Translations under genes and position numbers: made by a program
In this document: piece after piece, positions 45,788-53,932 of the stretch
Layout of the letters: each line of letters starts with the position of its first letter
Position numbering within the stretch: the stretch's first letter is position 1
From: JAJRZL01 sp964557855
GTDB taxonomy: Bacteria; Zixibacteria; MSB-5A5; GN15; FEB-12
NCBI GenBank assembly: GCA_964557855.1
Contig: CAZLBP010000018.1
Coordinates: 1 to 64,000 of the forward strand
Length of the DNA: 64,000 nt
Reading direction: 5' to 3'
The notes under the pieces: generated by a model
What the model saw: the letters and a program-made list of their open reading frames with translations, nothing else
The model's database searches: none
Told to the model about the DNA's origin: nothing

Positions 45788-47005
45788 ATGAGCCTAAGTC
45801 AACTGGCCAGAGAAATCGGAGAATCTCCGACGCTTAAGCTTAACGAAGCAGCAGCGCAGCTTCGGGATCGCGGCGAGCCGGTAATTCATCTTGGCGCGGG
45901 TGAGCCGAAAAGCAAAGTACCATTGGACGCCATTCTTTCCTGCGCCTCCAAACTGAAGACGGGTGAAGTACGGTATACACCGACCGAGGGTACGGCCTCG
46001 CTTATCAAAGCCATCATACGCTACACCGAGGACAATTACAGCAAGTCGATCGGACCGGACAACGTATTGGTTTCCGCCGGGGCGAAGCAGGCATTTTACA
46101 ATTTGATGATGACCCTATTGAATCCCCAGGACGAAGTTATAATCCTGGCGCCGTACTGGGTAAGTTACCCGGAGATAGTCAAAATGTTGTACGGGGTGCC
46201 GGTTATCGTTACGCCCGAAAGCGGTCGCTTCGAACCGACCATGGAGGACATCACGCAGGCGGTGGGTTCCTATACCAAAGCCATCGTGGTCAACAGCCCC
46301 AACAATCCTTCCGGCGCCGTATACGGCAAAGACCTGCTGGGAGAATTGGTCGAATTCTGCGAGGAAAAGGGCATCTACCTGGTGATGGATGACATATATC
46401 ATAAACTGGTGTTCAACAAGCAGACGTGGGTCTCGGCTTATTCGTTTACGAAAAAGGACCAGGAAGACTCGCATGTTATCGTACTGAACGGTGTATCCAA
46501 GTCGTACGCCATGACCGGATTTCGCATCGGCTGGTGTATTGCCGCCCGTAAGATCATCAAGACGATGATCAACGTGGCCGCCCAGAACACCTCCTGTCCG
46601 TCGATCGTTCTCCAGGAAGCTGCGGCGGGGGCCTTGAACGGCATTCAAAGTGGAGTGGACAATCTTCGGCTGACGCTGGAGAACAACGCCAGTATTATGC
46701 TCAATGAACTGAATTCCTTCAATGACGTGCGCACCATTCCGCCTGGGGGAACCTTCTATTGCCTGCCGGATTTCTCGGCGTACGAAAAGGACTCGGTCAA
46801 GTTGTGTCGTTTCCTGCTGGACAAGGCACGGGTGGTCACCGTGCCCGGACGCGAGTTCGGTATGGAAGGCCACTTGCGGCTAAGCTACTGCGGCACGGTG
46901 AAAGATATCAAAGAAGGCGTGGCAAGAATCAAATGGGCCCTGGATCCGGAATCACCCAACGAAATCTACATCGGTGATCGCAAACTGAGGAGGGACTGGC
47001 TATGA
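45788..47005 (+). CDS. Class I pyridoxal-phosphate aminotransferase (aspartate aminotransferase-like)
   Basis: 405 residues. VIHLGAGEPKSKVP, YTPTEGTASLIKAI, SAGAKQAFYN, NSPNNPSGAVY, VMDDIYHKLVF, the PLP-lysine segment LNGVSKSYAMTGFRIGW, and the C-terminal RLSYCG arginine motif are present. The fold fits bacterial aspartate/prephenate aminotransferases that use oxaloacetate and 2-oxoglutarate; exact specificity is inferred. The stop overlaps the pckA start by four bases (ATGA). Next to PEP carboxykinase it may help channel oxaloacetate and aspartate. Confidence 0.88.
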   Translation: MSLSQLAREIGESPTLKLNEAAAQLRDRGEPVIHLGAGEPKSKVPLDAILSCASKLKTGEVRYTPTEGTASLIKAIIRYTEDNYSKSIGPDNVLVSAGAKQAFYNLMMTLLNPQDEVIILAPYWVSYPEIVKMLYGVPVIVTPESGRFEPTMEDITQAVGSYTKAIVVNSPNNPSGAVYGKDLLGELVEFCEEKGIYLVMDDIYHKLVFNKQTWVSAYSFTKKDQEDSHVIVLNGVSKSYAMTGFRIGWCIAARKIIKTMINVAAQNTSCPSIVLQEAAAGALNGIQSGVDNLRLTLENNASIMLNELNSFNDVRTIPPGGTFYCLPDFSAYEKDSVKLCRFLLDKARVVTVPGREFGMEGHLRLSYCGTVKDIKEGVARIKWALDPESPNEIYIGDRKLRRDWL

Positions 47006-48672
47006 CCCAGTACATCATTAAAGTCAAGACCCCGGCTCAAGATGAGAAATACGCCGTTAAGAGCGATTACAGTCTGTCCAATCATGGCCTGACGAACCTG
47101 AATAACGTCTACTGGAATCTATCGACGGAGGCCCTGTACGAGGAGATCATATTCCGGTCCGAAGGCAAGATCACGCACATGGGACCGGTCACGGTCGATA
47201 CCGGCATGCACACGGCGCGGGCCGCGAACGATAAGTTCATTGTGAAGGAAGCCACGACCGAAGACAAGATCTGGTGGGGCGAATACAACCGGCCGTTCAG
47301 TATCGACAAATTCAACGCGTTGTATCAGCGTCTGCAAGGTTTCCTGCAGGGACGTGACCTGTTCGTTCAGGATTGCTATGGCGGCGCCGACCCCAACTAC
47401 CGTTTGCCGGTGCGCATTATTACCGAGCACGCCTGGCACAGCCTTTTCGCCCGCAACATGCTGATCCAACCGGAGACACACGATGAGATGCGCAAGTTCG
47501 TCCCGGAATTCACGGTATTCAGTATCCCTTCGTTCAAAGCGGTGCCGCAGATCGACGGCACGGCGTCCGAGACATTCATCGTACTCAACTTCGATCAGCG
47601 AGTGTGTCTGATTGGCAATTCGGGATATGGTGGTGAAATCAAGAAATCGGTTTTCACGGTCCTCAATTTCCTGTTGCCCCTGGAAGGGGTCCTGCCTATG
47701 CACTGTTCAGCGAACGTGGGCAAGCACGGCAACTCGGCGCTCTTTTTCGGACTGTCTGGAACGGGCAAAACGACTCTGTCGGCCGATCCATCGCGAAATC
47801 TGGTGGGTGATGACGAGCACGGCTGGAGTGATGACGGTATTTTCAATTTCGAGGGGGGATGCTATGCCAAAGTCATCAACCTCTCCCCCACCGCCGAGCC
47901 GCAGATCTATGCCTGCACGCGGAAGTTCGGTACGATACTGGAAAACGTGGTATATGATAAGGTGAGCCGTTTGCTGGATTTGGATGATGAGTTGATGACG
48001 CCGAATACGCGCGCGGCCTATCCGCTGCACTACATCGACAATGCCGTACCGGAAAAACGGGCCGGCCATCCGAAGAACGTTATTATGTTGACCTGCGATG
48101 CCTCGGGCGTCATGCCGCCGATCGCCAGGCTCAGCCCGGAACAGGCGATGTACCACTTCATATCGGGATATACGTCGAAAGTGAGCGGCACGGAGATCGA
48201 TCTGGGGAAGGAACCGGAGATCACTTTTAGCGCGTGTTTCGGGGCGCCGTTCATGGTGCACCATCCCTATCACTATGCGGAAATGCTCAAGAACAAAATG
48301 GAGAAATACCGGGCCAGTTGCTGGCTGGTTAATACCGGCTGGTCGGGTGGACCATATGGAATCGGCAAACGGATGAGTATTCAGTATACACGCACCCTTT
48401 TGGACGCGGCGCTGGAAGGTCGCTTGCTGGACGCCGAGTACCGAACCGATCCTGTGTTCGGGTTCGAGGTGCCACTGCATTGTGAGGGCGTGCCGGACAA
48501 AGTGCTGAACCCGATCGATACATGGGAAGACCCCGATGCGTATCGTGACAAGTATCAGCAGCTGGCGGGACTGTTTATAGAGAATTTCAAGAAATTCGCG
48601 GCCGGCTGTACACCGGAAGTCATCAAGGCCGGTCCGACCAAAGATGGGGTGGCTGCAATATCGAGGACGTAA
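47002..48672 (+). CDS. pckA: Phosphoenolpyruvate carboxykinase (ATP)
   Basis: 556 residues. The P-loop-like kinase-1a motif GLSGTGKTTLSADPSRNLVGDDEHGW near residue 250, FNFEGGCYAKVI and the adenine-binding TRTLLDAALEG region identify the ATP-dependent form. It converts oxaloacetate to phosphoenolpyruvate in gluconeogenesis, or the reverse in some anaerobes. Translation is coupled to the aminotransferase through the ATGA overlap. The order pta, aminotransferase, pckA groups C2-C4 metabolism. Confidence 0.94.
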   Translation: MTQYIIKVKTPAQDEKYAVKSDYSLSNHGLTNLNNVYWNLSTEALYEEIIFRSEGKITHMGPVTVDTGMHTARAANDKFIVKEATTEDKIWWGEYNRPFSIDKFNALYQRLQGFLQGRDLFVQDCYGGADPNYRLPVRIITEHAWHSLFARNMLIQPETHDEMRKFVPEFTVFSIPSFKAVPQIDGTASETFIVLNFDQRVCLIGNSGYGGEIKKSVFTVLNFLLPLEGVLPMHCSANVGKHGNSALFFGLSGTGKTTLSADPSRNLVGDDEHGWSDDGIFNFEGGCYAKVINLSPTAEPQIYACTRKFGTILENVVYDKVSRLLDLDDELMTPNTRAAYPLHYIDNAVPEKRAGHPKNVIMLTCDASGVMPPIARLSPEQAMYHFISGYTSKVSGTEIDLGKEPEITFSACFGAPFMVHHPYHYAEMLKNKMEKYRASCWLVNTGWSGGPYGIGKRMSIQYTRTLLDAALEGRLLDAEYRTDPVFGFEVPLHCEGVPDKVLNPIDTWEDPDAYRDKYQQLAGLFIENFKKFAAGCTPEVIKAGPTKDGVAAISRT

Positions 48673-48819
48673 CAGGCATAGTCTGAATCGCTGCTGCGAA
48701 CCAGCGACCGACAGGTAACAGACCTTGCGCGAGAACTTTTTGACAGCCGCCCTTGTTCTGACTGGGGTGACAGACCGACTACGAAGAACGCGTTCATGAC
48801 GGAGTATCGATAAACGAAG

Positions 48820-49140
48820 ATGCCTACATATCAATACAAATGCACCAAGTGCGGCCATGAGTTCGAAGAATTTCAAACGATAACGGAATCTCCTATTTCG
48901 TTTTGCCCGGAGTGTGAAGGTCGTACGGAACGCGTAATTACCGGGGGGGCCGGTTTCTTGTTCAAGGGCAGCGGTTTCTACATAACCGATTACCGCTCAG
49001 AACAGTACAAAAAGCAGGCGAGCAAAGACCAGTCGTCACGAGCTGGTGCGACCGGGACTTCTGAAGGCGGCAAAAAGGAAACTGACAAGAAATCCAACGA
49101 CAAGAAGACTACCGAAAAGAATTCATCCTCGGCAAATTGA
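48820..49140 (+). CDS. FmdB family zinc-ribbon protein
   Basis: 106 residues. MPTYQYKCTKCGHEFEEFQ and ISFCPECEGRTERVI form the paired CxxC zinc ribbon of the FmdB family; GGAGFLFKGSGFYITDYR is the family tail. The last 45 residues are a low-complexity Lys/Ser/Thr/Asp tail without known function. The role is presumably regulatory, but the family remains poorly characterised. It begins 147 bases after pckA and 36 before glcD. Confidence 0.88.
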   Translation: MPTYQYKCTKCGHEFEEFQTITESPISFCPECEGRTERVITGGAGFLFKGSGFYITDYRSEQYKKQASKDQSSRAGATGTSEGGKKETDKKSNDKKTTEKNSSSAN

Positions 49141-49176
49141 TTTACAGCCCGGTCTATTGATTCTTATATTGGGTTC

Positions 49177-50556
49177 ATGATGACCCCGGATTTTGGCGTA
49201 CTGGCTCGATTACTCCACAACCCAGAAAATCTCATCCTGGATCTTACTCAACATGATGCATATCTGCGTGACGCCACCGAGAAGCGGGGTCAACCTCGGG
49301 CCCTGGTGTTTGCCGAGACCGAAGAGGACGTCGTGGCCGCTGTCAATTTCTGCAACACATTCCATATTCCGATAATACCTCGGGGTGCAGGCACGGGTTT
49401 GTCGGGCGGGTGTGTGCCTTCACCGGGCAGCCTGGTGTTATCGACCGAACGCCTCAAGAAACTGCGGGTCGCGGTTGAAAGCAAAACCGCCGTTTGCGGG
49501 CCGGGTGTTATAACGAAGGACCTGAAGGATAAGGCCGAAGAATTCGGATTGACTTTTGCGCCGGACCCGGCCAGTTACGATGAATGCACGATCGGGGGCA
49601 ATGCGGCGGAATGCGCCGGTGGTCTGCGCTGCCGGAAATATGGCGTCACCAAAGACTACGTGCTGGGGATGCGGGCGATCACGAGCGAAGGTATGATACT
49701 CAACACAGGCGTCTACAATGAGAATCGCGGTTTTGCGCTTGGTGACGTATTGGTCGGCTCCGAGGGGACATTGGCAATCATTACCGAAATAACCGTCGGG
49801 CTCATTGACAAACCGCAGACCGGCACGACCATATTAGCCGGGTTCAACAACGCTCGCGACGCTGCTCAGACGGTTTCGGATATCACGGCCAGCGGCGTTA
49901 TTCCGTCGATCATGGAATTTGTCGACGCCGATGCAGTGGGTTGTTCGATCGCGTACGAGAAGGCGGAGGGACTGCGCGACGGGTTGGCGGCGCTTCTGAT
50001 TGAAACGTCGGGTGCGAATCTCGAACAACAGACCCGGTCGGTGATTTCGTTTTGTAAGAAGAACAACTCGGCCGTCATTCAGATCGAGCCGGACCCGACG
50101 AAGGCAGACCGTCTGTGGCAGATTCGGCGCAATGTGTCCAAAGCGATCAAGGCGATGGCCCGGCAGAAGATCTCCGAAGATATCGCCGTGCCGAACTCCA
50201 GGATACCGGCGCTGGTCGAATTCGTGGCGGAGATGAACCGCACCAGTTCACTGCGGATCAATACGTTCGGTCATGCCGGTGATGGCAATATCCATGTTAC
50301 GTTCATGTCTATGACGGGAACTCCGGAAGAGATGCGGCAGATCGAGGAGGGTATTTTGACCGTGTTCAAGAAGGTGGTAGAACTCGGGGGGACGTTGACC
50401 GGAGAGCACGGGATCGGCCTGGCCAAGCAAAACTACCTGCACCTGGAGTTCGATGAGCCGACGCTACGGTTCATGCGTGGGATCAAGGAAGTATTTGACC
50501 CGGATGAATTGATCAATCCGGGGAAGGTATTTGTTATGCCAACGGCTGTTACGTAA
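49177..50556 (+). CDS. glcD: FAD-linked oxidase, glycolate oxidase GlcD-type
   Basis: 459 residues. The FAD-binding PCMH domain has RAGTGLSGGCVP-type PRGAGTGLSGGCV, FAPDPASYDECTIGGNAAECAGG and LVGSEGTLAIITEITV. The C-terminal domain has FGHAGDGNIHVTFM, GGTLTGEHGIGLAKQ and FDPDELINPGKVF. Members oxidise glycolate or D-lactate and need partner subunits (GlcE, GlcF) that are not in the window, so the substrate is open. The start could be 49177 or the adjacent ATG 49180. It ends 19 bases before the convergent hslU stop. Confidence 0.88.
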   Translation: MMTPDFGVLARLLHNPENLILDLTQHDAYLRDATEKRGQPRALVFAETEEDVVAAVNFCNTFHIPIIPRGAGTGLSGGCVPSPGSLVLSTERLKKLRVAVESKTAVCGPGVITKDLKDKAEEFGLTFAPDPASYDECTIGGNAAECAGGLRCRKYGVTKDYVLGMRAITSEGMILNTGVYNENRGFALGDVLVGSEGTLAIITEITVGLIDKPQTGTTILAGFNNARDAAQTVSDITASGVIPSIMEFVDADAVGCSIAYEKAEGLRDGLAALLIETSGANLEQQTRSVISFCKKNNSAVIQIEPDPTKADRLWQIRRNVSKAIKAMARQKISEDIAVPNSRIPALVEFVAEMNRTSSLRINTFGHAGDGNIHVTFMSMTGTPEEMRQIEEGILTVFKKVVELGGTLTGEHGIGLAKQNYLHLEFDEPTLRFMRGIKEVFDPDELINPGKVFVMPTAVT

Positions 50557-50574
50557 TCAGACGCCAAGATCGGA

Positions 50575-51924
50575 TTACAAAATATATCTACTCAAATCCT
50601 CATTCTCGACGATATCCTGCAGACTTTCGTCGACTTGTTTGGCCGTGATGGTGATTCTTTTGCGGCGAGTGGGCGGTTCGAAGAGGAGGTCTTCCAATAA
50701 CGTCGTGACAATCGTATGCAGGCGGCGGGCACCGATGTTTTCGGCTTCGTTGTTGACCTTCTCGGCGTATTCGGCGATTCGCTTGATGGCGGACTTGTCG
50801 AAGACCAGATCGATGCCTTCCGTTTTCAAAAGCGCCTTGTACTGCGTGACGAGTGCCGCTTGAGGCTCGGTCAGGATACGGACGAAGTCCTCGGCTGTCA
50901 GCGAGTCCAGCTCGACCCGGATAGGAAAGCGGCCCTGAAGTTCCGGGATGAGATCGGCCGGTTTGGAAGCATGGAACGCGCCGGCAGCGATGAAGAGGAC
51001 ATGGTCGGACCGGACCATCCCGTATTTGGTCATGATGGCGCAGCCTTCGACAATGGGCAGGATGTCGCGCTGCACCCCTTCCCGGCTGACGTCGGGGCCG
51101 GTCTTGCTGCTGTCCCCGACCACTTTGTCTATTTCATCGATGAAAATGATACCGGATTCCTGGACGCGTTCCAACGCATCCGCAATGACCTCGTCCATAT
51201 TGATCAGCTTGTTGAGTTCTTCATTGAACAGAAACTTCTTTGCTTCGCTGACAGACATTTTGCGCCGCTTGGTCTTCTTCGGCATCAGCCCGGAGAACAT
51301 CTCCTGGAAATTAACACCCAGTTCCTCCATGCCCATCGGGGAGAAGATCTCGACCACCGGGAATTGTGACTGGGGCGCATCGAGTTCGACTTCCCGTTCG
51401 TCCAGTTTTCCTTCAATGAGTTTCCGTCGGAGTTTTTCGCGAGTCTTGACGAGGGATTCGACCTGGTTTGGATCGGCCACTTCGCCGGTACGGCGGCGGG
51501 GCGGGGGTGCCAGCAACAAATCCAGGACTCGCTCGACGGTGTGTTCTTCAGCCTTTTCCTTCAACGCCTCGGACTTTTCTCCCTTTATCATATTGACCGC
51601 AATATCCACTAAATCGCGCAACATCGATTCGACATCACGACCGACATAGCCGACTTCGGTGAACTTCGACGCTTCGACTTTGATAAACGGCGCCTGGGCC
51701 ATATCGGCTAGGCGGCGGGCGATTTCGGTTTTGCCGACCCCGGTCGGCCCGATCATGATGATGTTGTTGGGCATGATCTCGCGGCGCAGGTCTTCCGGCA
51801 CCTGCTGGCGCCGCCAGCGATTCCGCAGGGCAATAGCCACCGACTTTTTGGCGGCTTGTTGACCGATGATGTGTTTATCCAGATGAGCCACAATTTCCCG
51901 AGGAGTCGGATTGGAATTATTCAT
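50575..51924 (-). CDS. hslU: HslU ATPase of the HslUV protease
   Basis: 449 residues. TPREIVAHLDKHIIGQQAAKK, the Walker A GPTGVGKTEIARRLA, the YVGRDVESMLRDLV pore region (GYVG), FIDEIDKV (Walker B), ELQGRFPIRVEL and the C-terminal EDLSRYIL, which docks into HslV, are all seen. It unfolds substrates with ATP and feeds them to HslV. The start overlaps the hslV stop by four bases (ATGA), so both are made together. Confidence 0.95.
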   Translation of the reverse strand: MNNSNPTPREIVAHLDKHIIGQQAAKKSVAIALRNRWRRQQVPEDLRREIMPNNIIMIGPTGVGKTEIARRLADMAQAPFIKVEASKFTEVGYVGRDVESMLRDLVDIAVNMIKGEKSEALKEKAEEHTVERVLDLLLAPPPRRRTGEVADPNQVESLVKTREKLRRKLIEGKLDEREVELDAPQSQFPVVEIFSPMGMEELGVNFQEMFSGLMPKKTKRRKMSVSEAKKFLFNEELNKLINMDEVIADALERVQESGIIFIDEIDKVVGDSSKTGPDVSREGVQRDILPIVEGCAIMTKYGMVRSDHVLFIAAGAFHASKPADLIPELQGRFPIRVELDSLTAEDFVRILTEPQAALVTQYKALLKTEGIDLVFDKSAIKRIAEYAEKVNNEAENIGARRLHTIVTTLLEDLLFEPPTRRKRITITAKQVDESLQDIVENEDLSRYIL

Positions 51925-52463
51925 TTGATCGTTTCCAGTGTTATCTGATTGTTCGTATAGATACAGATTTCAGCGGCGATTTCGAGGGCGGTTACCGCCA
52001 CTTTTTCGGCGGACGTGCGCGGATTGGCCAGCAGGAGCGCTCGCGCCGCGGCGAGGGCATAGGCTCCGCCGGAGCCGACAGCGATAATGCCGTCGTCCGG
52101 TTCGATCACATCGCCATTACCGCTGATAAGAAAGATGTTCCTTTTGTCCGTAACTGCCACTACCGCCTCGAGCTTCTGCAGAATTTTATCGGTGCGCCAT
52201 TCTTTGGCTAACTCGACAGCGGCGCGGGACAAGTTGCCCGGATACTCCTCCACCTTCTTTTCCAGCAGCTCGTACAAAGCCAGGGCATCGGCCGCCGTAC
52301 CCGCGAAACCCGCCAATACCTGGCCATCACGCATGGTGCGTATTTTCGAGGAACGGGTCTTGATAATCGTGTCGTCCAGCGTTATCTGACCGTCACCGGC
52401 CATTGCCGCCTGGCCCTTGTGTATAAGGCCTATAATAGTCGTCGATCTCGTCTTGATATTCAA
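51921..52463 (-). CDS. hslV: HslV peptidase of the HslUV protease
   Basis: 180 residues from TTG 52463, with AAGGA about nine bases upstream; the longer GTG 52481 start would overlap xerC by 14 bases. After the short leader NIKTRS, TTIIGLIHKGQAAMAGDGQ carries the N-terminal threonine nucleophile. LAGFAGTAADALALYELLE and VGSGGAYALAAARALL are family motifs. It forms the proteolytic double ring with HslU. Confidence 0.94.
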   Translation of the reverse strand: MNIKTRSTTIIGLIHKGQAAMAGDGQITLDDTIIKTRSSKIRTMRDGQVLAGFAGTAADALALYELLEKKVEEYPGNLSRAAVELAKEWRTDKILQKLEAVVAVTDKRNIFLISGNGDVIEPDDGIIAVGSGGAYALAAARALLLANPRTSAEKVAVTALEIAAEICIYTNNQITLETIK

Positions 52464-52467
52464 TTCG

Positions 52468-53382
52468 TTATTCCTTCGCACCCGAACGCGGATGGGCTTT
52501 TTGGTAGGTTTGTCTCATTGTCTCCGCAGTGACATGCGTGTACTTCTGGGTGGTCGACAGTGAAGCATGTCCCAGGATTTCTTTGATCAACATCATATCG
52601 GCTCCGTTTTCCAGCAAGTGGGTAGCAAAGGAATGCCGCAAAGCGTGCGGTGTCAAGTCCATCCCCCGCGCCAGGCCGTATTTTCTAACTCGTCGGTCTA
52701 TCGATCGGACGCTGAGCGGCTGACCGAGTCGATTGAGCAATAATCTATCCGTGGCCACGCCTTTGACAGTCAGGTATGAATCGCGCACCGGCAAGTAGCC
52801 CATGAGGTCGGCGTGCGTGTTTTGCCCGAGCGGGACGACTCGCACTTTGTTGCCCTTGCCTTTGACCGTGATCATCTGTTGGCGGTGATCGATATCCGGC
52901 AGCGTGATTCCGGCCAGTTCCTCGCGGCGGATGCCGGTGGCATACAACAGCATCACCATCAGATAGTCGCGGTACCGGATGTAGTTGCTTTGGTGCGTGT
53001 CGCTGTCGGTTGCCGCACTCAGGCGAGCCCCTTCGTCCTGAGACATGAACCGGGGAATGGCGGCAGTGTATTTCATTTTTGGAATCGGGAAAAGATACGG
53101 TTTGTACTGCGATTTGACGGCCAGATGTTTCTGAAATCCGGAGAGCGCGGAGAGAAAACGGGACAGCGAGCGGCGCGAGACGCCCTGCTCGGACCGCTGA
53201 CGTAAGTAGACTCGTAACAGCAGCGGATCGTTCTTGCGAGACGACGGAAGTTGTTCAAGTTGTTTGGTGAGGAATTCAATCCAGGGCTGCAGGTCACGCC
53301 GGTAGGCCTCTACCGTACGGGTTGCGCGACGTTTCTGCTGAGCCAGATCCTCAAGGTATTCGTCCAGTGCTTTCTGCAGCAT
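52468..53382 (-). CDS. xerC: Tyrosine recombinase XerC-like
   Basis: 304 residues. SAM-like N-terminal core-binding domain, then the catalytic set: Arg in ATGIRREELAG, Lys in TVKGKGNKVRVVPL, HALRHSFATHLL (His and Arg), GHASLSTTQKYTHV (His and the Tyr nucleophile). It resolves chromosome dimers at dif with XerD. The location between topA and hslVU matches the conserved topA-xerC-hslVU gene order of several phyla, so a chromosomal Xer role is more likely than a mobile-element integrase. Confidence 0.93.
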   Translation of the reverse strand: MLQKALDEYLEDLAQQKRRATRTVEAYRRDLQPWIEFLTKQLEQLPSSRKNDPLLLRVYLRQRSEQGVSRRSLSRFLSALSGFQKHLAVKSQYKPYLFPIPKMKYTAAIPRFMSQDEGARLSAATDSDTHQSNYIRYRDYLMVMLLYATGIRREELAGITLPDIDHRQQMITVKGKGNKVRVVPLGQNTHADLMGYLPVRDSYLTVKGVATDRLLLNRLGQPLSVRSIDRRVRKYGLARGMDLTPHALRHSFATHLLENGADMMLIKEILGHASLSTTQKYTHVTAETMRQTYQKAHPRSGAKE

Positions 53383-53932
53383 GTGGTCTCTAAGTACGAG
53401 AAGTGCTCCGGTTTAGGTTACGTTGTCGCCCACATAATAGAGCGGTCCTGGCGGAAGGTCAAATAAAATGGACGGGATCGAGACGAAGGGGGAGACCGCC
53501 GCAGGTCACAACCGCCGGAGGCGGGGCAAGATCTGCCGCAACAAGCTCGGGGCGTTGGGCTGTCACGAAGGGGGGAGGCTGTTCCATAAGTGGTAAATCG
53601 GCATTGAGGCTTGCCGACTTGTGCTCTCCTCGCGTAGGCTGCGGCCTTGCGCCGCAACGACTTACCGGATCGGTGGGAACGAGCCCTGCCTCTACGCGAC
53701 ACGAAAGTCAACCGAATATCACCTTTTAGGACAGCCTCAGGGTTGGTGACGGCACGGGGAAAAGAGGACTCTCGGGCGAGCGCGTTCCGGCGGGTGCGAA
53801 GACCCGCGCGGCACAATACTGGAGTGTTCTCAAGTGCAACTTTGGAACGAGGGAGAGTCGGAACCGCGGTGGTTCCAACCTACATCGGGCCAAAAGGGAT
53901 ATCCGAACCGCCGGGGTTCGGACCTTCGGCTG
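53383..53932. other. Repeat-containing gap between topA and xerC
   Basis: About 550 bases without a convincing gene. It includes a partial relative of the 160-bp repeat (53499-53540, GCAGGTCACA ... GATCTGCCGC) and the short repeat at 53825-53852. In several bacteria trmFO lies in this position; nothing resembling it is seen here. Confidence 0.6.

Noticed and set aside
52468..53382. XerC-like recombinase as a mobile-element integrase
   Set aside because: It lies in the conserved topA-xerC-hslVU order, and no attachment sites, phage or transposon genes are nearby.
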